Positions 46,181 through 55,028 of a stretch of DNA of 64,000 nucleotides are shown here, one piece after another. The stretch is from FEN-1219 sp963817615 (GTDB taxonomy: Bacteria; Pseudomonadota; Gammaproteobacteria; Steroidobacterales; Rariloculaceae). Position 1 is the stretch's first letter, and each line of letters begins with the position of its first letter. Under the pieces are notes generated by a model. That model had not been told where the DNA came from and did no database searches. It saw nothing but the letters and a program-made list of their open reading frames with translations. The stretch lies in assembly GCA_963817615.1 (NCBI GenBank), contig CAWFPH010000003.1, positions 744,001 through 808,000 of the forward strand, in the 5' to 3' direction. A program made the translations under genes and the position numbers.

Positions 46181-47325
46181 GTACGAGGCCCGAGCGTGAG
46201 GCCCGGCTGCGCGGCAAGCTGCGCCGTGTCGGTGCACTGATTCGCAAGGAGAGCCGGCAGCTCTACCGCGACCCGAGCACGATCGCGATCGGCGTCGTGA
46301 TGCCGTTGATGCTCGTGCTGCTGTTCGGCTACGGCCTGTCGCTCGACGTGCGCAACGTGCCGGTCGCCGTCGTGCTCGAGGACCTCGGTCCGCAGGCGAA
46401 GGAGCTCGCGGCGGGCTTTCAGCTGTCGCCGTATTTCGACGCGCGCGTGCTCACCTCGATGCGGCAGGCTGAAGAGCTGATGGTCGCGCATACGATCGAC
46501 GGCATCGTGCGCCTTCGCTCCGACTTCTCGCGCCGGCTGGCGCAGGGCGACGCCTCGGTGCAGGTGCTCGTGAGCGGCACGGACGCGAACACCGCGCGCA
46601 TCGTGCAGGGCTACGCGCAGAGCGCGGTCGCGCAGTGGCGCGAGCGGCGTGCGGCTGAAGGCTATCCCACGGCGAGCCCGCCGGTCGCCGTGACGAGCCG
46701 GCTGTGGTTCAACGAGGCGAACGACAGCCACTACTTCCTCGTGCCGGGCCTGATCGTGCTCGTGATGACGCTGCTCGGCGCATTCATGACCGCCCTCGTG
46801 ATGGCGCGCGAATGGGAGCGCGGCACGTTCGAGGCGCTGTTCGTGACGCCGGTGCAGGCGGACGAGATCCTGCTCGCGAAAATCATTCCGTACTTCTGTC
46901 TCGGGCTCACCGGTCTGTTGCTCTGCATCGGCGGCGCGGAGCTGCTGTTCGCGGTGCCGTTACGCGGCTCCATCTGGCTGCTCGTGCTCGCCTCGATGCT
47001 GTATCTGCTCGTGGCGCTCGGCATCGGGCTCGTGGTGTCGTCGCTGACGAAGAGCCAATTCATCGCGAGCCAGATCGCGCTGCTCGTGACGTTCCTGCCC
47101 GCCATGCTGCTCTCGGGCTTCCTGTTCGATCTGAACAGCATGCCGACCGCGGTGCGCGTGATCACCTATGCGCTGCCGGCGCGCTATTACGTGGCCCTCC
47201 TGCAGACGCTGTTCCTGGCGGGCGACGTGTGGGGCGTGATTGTTCCCAATGCGGCCGTGCTGGCCGCGATGGCCGTCGCCATGATGGCGCTGTCGCGCGC
47301 GGCGACCCGCAAGCGGCTCGCCTGA
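46177..47325 (+). CDS. ABC-2 type permease (first of pair)
   Basis: Membrane permease of 382 residues of the YbhS/YbhR kind. One N-terminal helix (MPLMLVLLFGYGLSL), a large periplasmic domain (about 50-190), then five C-terminal helices including LIVLVMTLLGAFMTALVMA and QIALLVTFLPAMLLSGFLF. The charged ALIRKESRQLYRDPSTI near the N-terminus is the family coupling region. The TTG at 46177 overlaps the ATPase stop; no better start was seen. Confidence 0.92.
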   Translation: MSTRPEREARLRGKLRRVGALIRKESRQLYRDPSTIAIGVVMPLMLVLLFGYGLSLDVRNVPVAVVLEDLGPQAKELAAGFQLSPYFDARVLTSMRQAEELMVAHTIDGIVRLRSDFSRRLAQGDASVQVLVSGTDANTARIVQGYAQSAVAQWRERRAAEGYPTASPPVAVTSRLWFNEANDSHYFLVPGLIVLVMTLLGAFMTALVMAREWERGTFEALFVTPVQADEILLAKIIPYFCLGLTGLLLCIGGAELLFAVPLRGSIWLLVLASMLYLLVALGIGLVVSSLTKSQFIASQIALLVTFLPAMLLSGFLFDLNSMPTAVRVITYALPARYYVALLQTLFLAGDVWGVIVPNAAVLAAMAVAMMALSRAATRKRLA

Positions 47326-47337
47326 GGCCGGCGCTGC

Positions 47338-48456
47338 ATGCTCGCCCCGATCTTTCGCATTCTCGCGCTGATCCGCAAGGAGCTGCTCGCGATGCTCAAG
47401 GACCCGCGGAGCCGCGTGACGCTGTTCCTACCGCCCATCATGCAATGCCTGATCTTCGGCTACGCGGCCACGTACGACTTGAATCGCGTGCATTACGCGG
47501 CGCTCGACCAGGACAGGAGCGCGGCGTCGCGTGCGCTGCTCGCGAAGCTCGACGGCTCGGGCGTGTTCGAGCGCACGGCCGATCTCGCACAAGCGCGCGA
47601 CATCGCGGATTACATCGACAACCGGCGCGGGCTCGTGGTCGTGGAAATCGCGCAGGATTTCGAGCGCGAGCTCCATGAGGGCAGACCCGCCGACGTGCTC
47701 GTCGTCGCCGACGGCCGCAACTCGAACACGGCCGGCACCGCCGTTCGCTACGTGGCGGGCATCGTCGACGGCTTCGGCGCCGAGTGGCGCGAGGCCCACG
47801 CCGAGCGCGGACCGCCGATCCGCGTCGAGATGCGCGCCTGGTACAACCCGCAGCTCGAGACGCGCTGGCAGATGATCCCGTCGCTGATCGGCACGCTGAC
47901 CATGCTCCAAACGCTGCTCTTGACGGCGCTCTCGGTGGCGCGCGAGCGTGAGGACGGCACGTTCGACCAGCTGCTCGTCACACCGCTGCGGCCCTCCGAG
48001 ATCATGATCGGGAAGGCTCTGCCCGCAATGCTCGTCGGCGCCGTGCAGGCGACGCTGATCCTGCTGGTCGCGCAGCTCTGGTTCCGCATTCCGTTCGAGG
48101 GCTCATTCCTCACGCTCTACACCGGGCTTGCGTTCTTCCTGCTCGCGGCCGTCGGCATTGGGCTCATGGTGTCGTCGTTCGTCGCGACGATGCAGCAAGC
48201 GATGCTGTTCTCGTTTGTGCTGCTAATGCCGTTCATACTGTTGTCCGGCTTCGCGACACCGATAGGCAACATGCCCGACCTGCTTCAGCAACTCACGCTC
48301 GCCAACCCGCTGCGCTATGCGATCGACATGGCGCAGCGCGTCTATCTCGAGGGCGCCTCGCTCGGCGACATCGCGCCCGACATCTGGCCGCTCGCCGTGA
48401 TCGCGGCCGTCACGCTGCCGATCGCCGCGTGGATGTTCCGGCATCGACTCACGTGA
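47338..48456 (+). CDS. ABC-2 type permease (second of pair)
   Basis: Permease of 372 residues, a paralogue of the preceding one: ALIRKELLAMLKDPRSRV at the N-terminus, PIMQCLIFGYAATYDL as first helix, a periplasmic domain, then five helices with FSFVLLMPFILLSGFATPI and NPLRYAIDMAQRVYLEG. The two permeases would form a heterodimeric channel. It begins 12 bases after its neighbour and closes the four-gene efflux operon. Confidence 0.93.
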   Translation: MLAPIFRILALIRKELLAMLKDPRSRVTLFLPPIMQCLIFGYAATYDLNRVHYAALDQDRSAASRALLAKLDGSGVFERTADLAQARDIADYIDNRRGLVVVEIAQDFERELHEGRPADVLVVADGRNSNTAGTAVRYVAGIVDGFGAEWREAHAERGPPIRVEMRAWYNPQLETRWQMIPSLIGTLTMLQTLLLTALSVAREREDGTFDQLLVTPLRPSEIMIGKALPAMLVGAVQATLILLVAQLWFRIPFEGSFLTLYTGLAFFLLAAVGIGLMVSSFVATMQQAMLFSFVLLMPFILLSGFATPIGNMPDLLQQLTLANPLRYAIDMAQRVYLEGASLGDIAPDIWPLAVIAAVTLPIAAWMFRHRLT

Positions 48457-48517
48457 GTCGGATGACGCGCTCGCAGAGGGCGGCCGCTTGCCCGGCTCCG
48501 CCGGGCGGCTCGCAGCC

Positions 48518-49039
48518 ATGAACGCCCAACTTCGAAAGCTGAGCGGGCGGGAACGCATCGTCCACCTGCTGTTCGACATCGGCGTGATCGGCAAGGGCAT
48601 CGACGGCGTGCTCGAAATCCTGGGCGGCGTGCTGCTGTTCACGCTGAGCCCCGACCGAATCGATGCGATGATCCGCGCGATCACGCTGCACGAGCTCAGT
48701 CAGGATCCGCACGACGCCGTCGCGCATGTGATCCTGGAATCCGTGCAGCATTTCACGGGCGACACGAGGCTCTTCGGGGCGATCTTCTTGCTCGGCCACG
48801 GCGCGGTGAAGGTCGTGCTCGTTGCAGCGCTGCTGCGCAAGCAGTGGTGGGCCTATCCGGTTGGCATGGCGGCATTCTTTGCGTTCGTCGTGTACGAGCT
48901 CTACCGCTATACCCACACGCACTCCAATTGGCTGATCGCGTTGTCGGTGCTCGACCTGTTCGTGATCTTGCTGACCTGGCTCGAGTACCAGCGGCTCAAG
49001 AGATGGCACGCGCTGCGAGGCCGCCACGCACCCCGCTGA
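48518..49039 (+). CDS. DUF2127-family membrane protein
   Basis: Membrane protein of 173 residues with four predicted helices: VIGKGIDGVLEILGGVLLF, LFGAIFLLGHGAVKVVLVAA, YPVGMAAFFAFVVYELYRY and WLIALSVLDLFVILLTWLEY. The H-G-VK pattern in the second helix is typical of DUF2127. Function unknown. It starts 61 bases after the efflux operon and may be cotranscribed. TTG 48488 is an alternative start. Confidence 0.85.
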   Translation: MNAQLRKLSGRERIVHLLFDIGVIGKGIDGVLEILGGVLLFTLSPDRIDAMIRAITLHELSQDPHDAVAHVILESVQHFTGDTRLFGAIFLLGHGAVKVVLVAALLRKQWWAYPVGMAAFFAFVVYELYRYTHTHSNWLIALSVLDLFVILLTWLEYQRLKRWHALRGRHAPR

Positions 49040-49498
49040 GGCCGTGCGGCGCGAGGCGGGCACCGGAGGCTACGAGAGCCGGCAGACGATCGCCGTCGGC
49101 GAGAACGGCGGGGCCATAGCCGTAAGCGTCGGCGATCCCGCGATGATCGCGGCCTATGCCGCCGGCATTCCCGGCAACGGCAAGCCCTTTACCGACCGCA
49201 CGCGCGCCGGTTGCGCCGACCCAACGTTCGCCGTCGTATCGCGGTTTCGAAGTATTCGAGGCCGGGAACGACGGGGGTTCGAGCCTACCCGGCGCCGCGT
49301 TTTACCCATCGTTGCTGATTCGAGACTTACTTATCGCCACGAGAGGGTTGTCCACGATAGCTGTGTGCAGGTTAAACTACGACCCGAGCCACAGCGCACG
49401 ATTGGATGACGCAAAAAAACCACGTGCCGGGGGAAGGGCCGCTACGACGGCCGACAACGACGGCCGGCGTCGCTGGCCTTCCACTCTAGGGGAGAGAC
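49040..49498. other. Non-coding gap before the large TonB receptor
   Basis: 459 bases. The first 200 stay GC-rich and contain a chance-like open frame (49044-49409) I do not accept as a gene. The part from about 49240 is poorer in G+C, as expected for a promoter region, and holds a candidate promoter at 49348-49377. A GGGGAGAG box stands directly before the receptor ATG. Confidence 0.6.
49348..49377 (+). promoter_or_regulatory. Candidate promoter of the large TonB receptor gene
   Basis: TTGTCC (49348-49353), an 18-base spacer and TTAAAC (49372-49377), in the AT-richer part of the gap, about 115 bases before the start codon. Confidence 0.35.
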
Positions 49499-52400
49499 AT
49501 GAAGAAGAATTGCACTGGGCGCTACAGCAAGCTCGCGCTCGCGGTGGGCATGGCGTGCGCGGGACTCGCAGGTCGGCAGGCGGTCGCTCAGCAGACCCAG
49601 CAGCCGGTCGAAGAGGTGACGGTCACCGGCACGCGCCTCGCGACGTCGGGCGTGAATACGCCCACGCCCGTGACGGCCGTGAGCGGGGTCGACCTGCAAA
49701 CGATGGAGCCCGGCACGGTCATCGACTCGCTCAAGCAACTGCCGCAGTTCTATAACAACCTCACGACGCAACAGTCGGCCGGCGGCTCCGTCGCAGCCGG
49801 CGGCAGCAACGTGAACCTGCGAGGCCTGAGCGCGCAGCGAACCCTCGCGTTGCTCGACGGGCGGCGCATCGGACCCAGCAACAAGTTCGGCACTGTCGAC
49901 GTCGCGGTGCTCCCCGAGATGCTCATTCAGAGCGTCGAGGCCGTCACGGGCGGCGCTTCGGCCGCGTACGGCGCCGACGCGGTCGCGGGCGTCGTCAACT
50001 TTCGGCTCGACAACCGCTTCACCGGCTTGAAGTACTCGGTGCAAGGCGGCACTACCACGTACAACGACGACAACAACTACAAGGCGGGCGTCGCATACGG
50101 CACGGCCATCGGCCAACGCGGGCACATCGTCGCGTCGATCGAGACCTATCACAAGGACGGCACCAACTCGTTCCAGGGCCTGCAAGACCGCAGCGACATT
50201 TTCAAGCTCAACGCGCAGGTCACGAATCCGGCTTACAACGCGGCGAACCCCTCGGCCGGCGGTCCGAACTTCCTGGCCCGACCGAATGTGAGCCCGACGT
50301 ACTACACGCCCGGCGGCGTGATCTACGCGTCGGCGCCCTTTGCGCTCGCGCTCGATGCCACCGGCCATTCCGTGCCGCTGCCGGCCTCGCTCGATCACGT
50401 GGAATTCCTGCCCGACGGCAGCGGCCAGTACCGGCAGCTGCCCTTCAGCGGCGTGGGCCAACTGAGCGGCGGCTGCAACTGTCAGTCGCGGCCGACCTTG
50501 GAATACGGCGTGAACTCCGACTCTCAAGCCGACACGCGGGCCGATCGCGACGCGCTGTTCACGCACTTCGACTACGACGTGAACGACCGCAACTCGTTCT
50601 TCCTCGAGACGCTGCTCTCGGACACCGACGCGGCCAACCGTTGGCAAACCGTCGCGCTGCTCGGACCGTGGACGGGTAGGGTGTTCGTCGACAATCCGTA
50701 CCTGCCGGCCGGAATTCAGCAGGACATGCAGAACGCCGGCATCTATTCGGTCGGCTACGCTATTTTCACGCCGAACACGCAAGGCAACCCGTTCGACGGC
50801 GCCGAGCTGATCGCGAAGAACCGCTACGGTCAAATGACGGGCGGCTTCACTCACGATTTGCCGGACGAATTCCTGGCGGGCCACTGGTCGCTCGACGGCT
50901 ACGTTCAATACGCGCAAAACCGGCAGGAAACCGTGGTGCCGGGCGGCATCCGAACGGACCGCCTGTTCCTCGCGATGGACGCGGTGGCCGACCCGGTCAC
51001 CGGCCAACCCGTGTGCCGTGCGACGCTGTTCAACCCGGGACTGCTGGATGACTGCGTGCCAATCGACCTGTTCGGCGGCACGCCGGCCATCACGCCGGCC
51101 GCGGCGAACTACGTCAGGGACAACGGCAAGATCGCGCGCGGTAGGACCACGGAGGACGACGTCGAGCTGACTCTGCGCGGCAACCTCACGAAAGGCTCGG
51201 ACGGCGCATTGGGTCCGATTACGGCCGCTTTCGGCGTCTCGTGGCGCGAGGAGCAGCTGGGCGTCAAGACCGTCGATCCCTGCGACGAGTTTCCGTGCAC
51301 GCCCGCCGGCGTGCTGTTCAGCGACATAGGATTGAACCCGTTGGCCCAGCGCGGAATCCAGGCGGGCGTCAACCTCAACGGCACCGTGAATCCGAATGGC
51401 GTTCCCGGACTGCGGTTCGTGCCGAACGGCTTCGCCGGCGACTCGAACTCGAGCACCGTGCTGTTCTCGAGCCAGCGCGCGGTCGACGGCGGCTACAACG
51501 TGCGCGAAGCATTCTTCGAGTTCGGCATCCCGTTATTCCACGACAAGTTGAACTTCGACGAAGCGTTCCGCGCGGCCGCATACAGCGGCAGCGGCAACGC
51601 AAACGCGTGGAAGTCCGGCCTCTCCTGGCAAGCGACGCCGAAGCTCAGAGTACGGGCCACGCGCTCCCAGGACGTGCGCGCGCCGACGCTCCAGGAGCGC
51701 TTCGAGTCGCAGCGCGGCGGCGTCAACGTGCGCGACCCCGCGCAGAACAACGACTTGATCTCCACCGCGTCGTTCTCGGGCGGCAACGAGAACGTCGGCC
51801 TCGAAACGGCGCTGACCGACACGGTCGGCGTCGTCTATCAGCCGCTCGACAAATTCTCGATGACGCTCGACTCGTACGACATCAACCTCGACGGCGCGAT
51901 CGGCCTGCTGACCGCGCAGAACATCGTCGACGGCTGCTACAACTCGGCCGGCCACAACTCCTCGTCGCTCTGTCAGTACGTGATCCGCGATGCGACGGGT
52001 GAGATCAACCGAGTCGACGCCGTCTACATCAATCTGTCGAACCAGCGCGTGCGAGGCCTCGACTTGGAGCTCAACTTGAACGGCATCGAGGTCGGCCGAG
52101 GCACGCTCGGCTGGCGCTTGATCGGGTCGCGGCTCAACGAGAATTCGATTCTGAGCCCCGGAACGAAGCGCGACGACCGCGCCGGCGACGTCGGCACGCA
52201 AGGGTTACCGAAGAGCAAGGTGACGACGAACGTGAACTACACGCGCGGACCGGTGTCGATCTTCCTGCAGGAGCGCTACATCGGCGGCGGCAAGAACGAC
52301 AGGACTCTCGTCGAGAGCAGCGTAGGGATTCCAGGCGTGAACACGATCGACAACAACACGGTCGACTCGGTCATGTATACCGATCTCACGTTCACCTACA

Positions 52401-52582
52401 GCGCCGGCGGCAAGACCGGCAATCCGCCTTGGCAGTTCTTCTTCAACGTGCTCAATCTCGCGAACACGGCACCGCCGGACATGTACCCCGTGCTCGGCCG
52501 CGCCGGTGTGGCGGGACCGAACTCGTTCCTGTACGACACGATCGGCCGGCGATTCGCGGCCGGCGTGCGCGTGAACTTCTAA
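49499..52582 (+). CDS. TonB-dependent receptor (large, 1027 residues)
   Basis: Outer-membrane receptor with a signal peptide (LALAVGMACAGLAGRQAVAQ) and a TonB box-like EEVTVTGTRLA. The plug domain has VIDSLKQLPQF, NLRGLSAQRTLALLDGRR and VTGGASAAYGADAVAGVVNF. The long barrel ends in RRFAAGVRVNF. It belongs to the oar-like/CirA-like large receptors common in oligotrophic gammaproteobacteria and sphingomonads, which take up glycans, peptides or metal complexes. Ligand unknown. Four cysteines in two CD-C-type pairs (DPCDEFPC) lie in a barrel loop. A 13-bp hairpin follows the stop. Confidence 0.95.
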   Translation: MKKNCTGRYSKLALAVGMACAGLAGRQAVAQQTQQPVEEVTVTGTRLATSGVNTPTPVTAVSGVDLQTMEPGTVIDSLKQLPQFYNNLTTQQSAGGSVAAGGSNVNLRGLSAQRTLALLDGRRIGPSNKFGTVDVAVLPEMLIQSVEAVTGGASAAYGADAVAGVVNFRLDNRFTGLKYSVQGGTTTYNDDNNYKAGVAYGTAIGQRGHIVASIETYHKDGTNSFQGLQDRSDIFKLNAQVTNPAYNAANPSAGGPNFLARPNVSPTYYTPGGVIYASAPFALALDATGHSVPLPASLDHVEFLPDGSGQYRQLPFSGVGQLSGGCNCQSRPTLEYGVNSDSQADTRADRDALFTHFDYDVNDRNSFFLETLLSDTDAANRWQTVALLGPWTGRVFVDNPYLPAGIQQDMQNAGIYSVGYAIFTPNTQGNPFDGAELIAKNRYGQMTGGFTHDLPDEFLAGHWSLDGYVQYAQNRQETVVPGGIRTDRLFLAMDAVADPVTGQPVCRATLFNPGLLDDCVPIDLFGGTPAITPAAANYVRDNGKIARGRTTEDDVELTLRGNLTKGSDGALGPITAAFGVSWREEQLGVKTVDPCDEFPCTPAGVLFSDIGLNPLAQRGIQAGVNLNGTVNPNGVPGLRFVPNGFAGDSNSSTVLFSSQRAVDGGYNVREAFFEFGIPLFHDKLNFDEAFRAAAYSGSGNANAWKSGLSWQATPKLRVRATRSQDVRAPTLQERFESQRGGVNVRDPAQNNDLISTASFSGGNENVGLETALTDTVGVVYQPLDKFSMTLDSYDINLDGAIGLLTAQNIVDGCYNSAGHNSSSLCQYVIRDATGEINRVDAVYINLSNQRVRGLDLELNLNGIEVGRGTLGWRLIGSRLNENSILSPGTKRDDRAGDVGTQGLPKSKVTTNVNYTRGPVSIFLQERYIGGGKNDRTLVESSVGIPGVNTIDNNTVDSVMYTDLTFTYSAGGKTGNPPWQFFFNVLNLANTAPPDMYPVLGRAGVAGPNSFLYDTIGRRFAAGVRVNF

Positions 52583-52603
52583 GGGCGTCGAACCTGTCGG
52601 CTG

Positions 52604-52634
52604 AGCCGAGCCGGTTTCAATAACCGGCTCGGCT
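52604..52634. terminator. 13-bp hairpin after the large TonB receptor
   Basis: Perfect stem AGCCGAGCCGGTT/AACCGGCTCGGCT with the loop TCAAT, 21 bases after the receptor stop. The arms end in TT and AA, so it could act in both directions. No long T run. Confidence 0.65.
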
Positions 52635-52898
52635 ACCGATCGGAAGCTCTGCGAACGTTGCCGAGCTTGGCCGCGGCAACGAGCGCCTTCGCTTCGACGA
52701 CGAGCGGGCGTAGTCCGCATAGCATCGTCGCGGGTCGAGCCGTAGCGCTTCGCCGATCGCTCGACTGCGATCCGCATCGCTCGACAACACGCCGCAGACG
52801 AGCGCGAGCGCGCCGTCGAGCGACGCGGCCGCGCGATGCGCGGCTCCGCTGAAGGTGCTCGCGCCGCCGCCCACCATTCCGTGCTTGACCGGCTCCAT
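52617..52898 (-). pseudogene. Remnant of a Gfo/Idh/MocA-family oxidoreductase
   Basis: An open frame from ATG 52898 reads KHGMVGGGASTFSGAAHRAA then CGVLSSDADRSRAIGEALRL and DPRRCYADYA, which is the Rossmann start of a Gfo/Idh/MocA dehydrogenase (usual form GMVGGG-GAFIGAVHRIAA and LSSDPERA). The match then stops. In a second frame after about 52705 the sequence continues PLVVEAKALVAAAKLGN, like a later part of the same family. About 300 residues are missing. The gene has been lost by deletion and frameshift, leaving about 280 bases between the receptor terminator and the DUF885 gene. Confidence 0.6.
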
Positions 52899-53038
52899 AG
52901 GCGTTCGCTGATCAGCGACCCGGACTCTCGTGAGCCGGAGCGCTTTCCGACGCGGGCTCGCCCCGCTAGAGTCGGGAACGGCCGTGCAGGGGCCGATAGC
53001 GATATTCGGACCCTCGGGGCCGCACGCAGGAGGTAACG

Positions 53039-54847
53039 ATGAGTCGGACGACCCAGTTTGCCCCGGCCGGCGCCGTCGTCGCGGTGCTCGGGCTCGCGTG
53101 GCTGGGCGGATCGCCGACGGCTGCAGCGCAAACCGCGACGCCCGCCTGGGTGAGCACAAGCAACCGGTTCGCGGACCTGCTGCTCGCGGTGCGTATGCGC
53201 CATCACCCGGAGAGCGGCTCGACCGAGGGCCTCAGCGAGTACGACACGAAAGCGTCGCAACCCACGCTGGCCGACGAAGACGCGGAGCGGCGCGAGACCG
53301 AGTCGGTGCTCGGCAAGCTGGTCGAAGCCGCCGGCGAGCGGCAGCCCGAGCCCGTCGCTCAAGATCTGCAAATCATGATTCGCAGGGTCCGGCTCGACTT
53401 GCGCCGGCAGGATTATCAGCGGGCGCACGAGGTGCCGTTCTTGAACGCGAGCGGCGACGTGTTCGAGGGCTTGAGAATACTGCTCGACGAGCAGACACCG
53501 GCCGACCGCCGACCCGCGGCCGTCGTGCGTATTCGCGAGTACGCGGGGCTCGAGCCCGGCTATCGGCCGCTGACGGAGATCTACAGGGAGCGCGTGCTCG
53601 AGCAGGCGGCCAAACCGGGCATCGTCTATCCGGCGCGCGCGGAAATCGAAACGGAGCTCGGCCGCAACGCCCACTACGTCGAGGGCATCAAGACGCTGCT
53701 GGAGAAATACCACCTGACCGGTTGGCAGGATGCCTATGCCGAGCTGAGCGCGCAGCTCGCCGACTACGACGGTTGGCTGCGCGCGACCGTGCTGCCGAAG
53801 GCGCGTGCGGATTTCCGGCTGCCGCCGGAGCAGTATGCGTTGAACCTCGAAGACGTCGGCATCGACATTCCGCCGAACGAGCTCGCCGCCATGGCGCACC
53901 GGGCGTTTGCCGAGATTCAGGCGGAGATGCAGCCGATCGCGGCGAAAATCGCCGCACGGCGGCGGTTGCCGTCGAGCGATTACCGCGAGGTCGTCCGCGA
54001 GCTGAAGAAGCAGCAGCTCGTGGGCGATGCCATTCTGCCGCTGTATCGCGAGCGCCTGGGGCAGATCGAGAAGATCATTACCGACCGCCGCATCGTGACG
54101 CTGCCCGACCGCCCCGCGCGCATCCGCCTCGCGACGGCGGCGGAGACCGCGCAGCAGCCCGCGCCGCACATGGAGGCGCCGCCGTTTCTGAACAACACCG
54201 GCCAGAAAGGCGAGTTCGTGCTGCCGTTGAACATCCCGGCGTCCGCCGGAGGCCAGGCGCAGCAGTACGACGACTTCACCTTCGACGCGGCGGCTTGGAC
54301 CCTGATCGCCCACGAGGCACGGCCCGGCCACGAGCTGCAGTTCGACTCGATGCTCGAGCACGGCGTCTCGAACGCCCGCGTGCTGTACGCATTCAACAGC
54401 ACGAACGTCGAAGGGTGGGGCCTGTACGCGGAGTTCCTGATCGAACCCTATATGCCGCTCGAGGGACAGCTCGTCTCGCTCGATTACCGGCTGCTGCGCG
54501 CCGCACGAGCGTTTCTCGACATCGAGCTGCAAGAGGGGAAGATCCAGACCGACGACGCCTATCGCGTGCTCGAGCAGGACGTGGTCCAGTCGCGCGCCTT
54601 CGCGAACGAGGAGGTCGAGCGCTTCACCTATCGGGCGCCCGGCCAAGCCAACAGCTACTTCTACGGCTATACGCGGCTGCTCGCGCTGCGCAAGGAGACG
54701 GAAGCGGCGCTCGGACCGAGGTTCGATCAGCGCGAGTTTCACGACTTCATTCTGGCGCAGGGGTTGCTGCCGCCCGATCTCATGCGGCAGGCCGTGCTCG
54801 AGGATTTCGTGCCGGCACGGCAGGGGGCGCGGGCGGCAGCGAGATGA
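53039..54847 (+). CDS. DUF885-family exported protein, probable metallohydrolase
   Basis: Exported protein of 602 residues with a signal peptide (VVAVLGLAWLGGSPTAAAQ). The DUF885 core is all-helical with the conserved TLIAHEARPGHELQ and the downstream YAFNSTNVEGWGLYAEFLI, the layout of a gluzincin-like zinc site (HE-x-x-x-x-H and a distant E). PGQANSYFYGYTRLLALR is the last family block. A peptidase or carboxypeptidase role is likely but unproven. A GGAGG box precedes the ATG. Confidence 0.9.
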   Translation: MSRTTQFAPAGAVVAVLGLAWLGGSPTAAAQTATPAWVSTSNRFADLLLAVRMRHHPESGSTEGLSEYDTKASQPTLADEDAERRETESVLGKLVEAAGERQPEPVAQDLQIMIRRVRLDLRRQDYQRAHEVPFLNASGDVFEGLRILLDEQTPADRRPAAVVRIREYAGLEPGYRPLTEIYRERVLEQAAKPGIVYPARAEIETELGRNAHYVEGIKTLLEKYHLTGWQDAYAELSAQLADYDGWLRATVLPKARADFRLPPEQYALNLEDVGIDIPPNELAAMAHRAFAEIQAEMQPIAAKIAARRRLPSSDYREVVRELKKQQLVGDAILPLYRERLGQIEKIITDRRIVTLPDRPARIRLATAAETAQQPAPHMEAPPFLNNTGQKGEFVLPLNIPASAGGQAQQYDDFTFDAAAWTLIAHEARPGHELQFDSMLEHGVSNARVLYAFNSTNVEGWGLYAEFLIEPYMPLEGQLVSLDYRLLRAARAFLDIELQEGKIQTDDAYRVLEQDVVQSRAFANEEVERFTYRAPGQANSYFYGYTRLLALRKETEAALGPRFDQREFHDFILAQGLLPPDLMRQAVLEDFVPARQGARAAAR

Positions 54848-54993
54848 TGCCCGCCGCTCGTCGGCAACGGCCGCCGTCGATCCCGCCGGTGGACGCGAGA
54901 TAGTCGGCCGACCGAGCCCGCACTCGCTTCGCCGCCGGCGACGGGGCGCCCGCCCGGCATTTCCGGAACTTCCCGGGCCTCCTCGACTCAACC

Positions 54994-55020
54994 TGTCACA
55001 AGAGGTTCCCCTGCATCGTC
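54994..55020 (+). promoter_or_regulatory. ECF41-type promoter (autoregulation of the sigma gene)
   Basis: TGTCACA (54994-55000), exactly 16 bases, then CGTC (55017-55020). This is the promoter motif reported for ECF41 sigma factors. It sits directly in front of the ECF41-type gene, whose ATG is at 55029. The start of transcription would fall within a few bases of the ATG, so the mRNA may be almost leaderless. Confidence 0.75.
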
Positions 55021-55028
55021 TATGAGAC

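Noticed and set aside
49044..49409. Open frame of 121 codons before the large TonB receptor gene
   Set aside because: No ribosome-binding site and no recognisable motifs. It runs into an AT-richer promoter-like region where its composition changes. A decayed gene end cannot be excluded.
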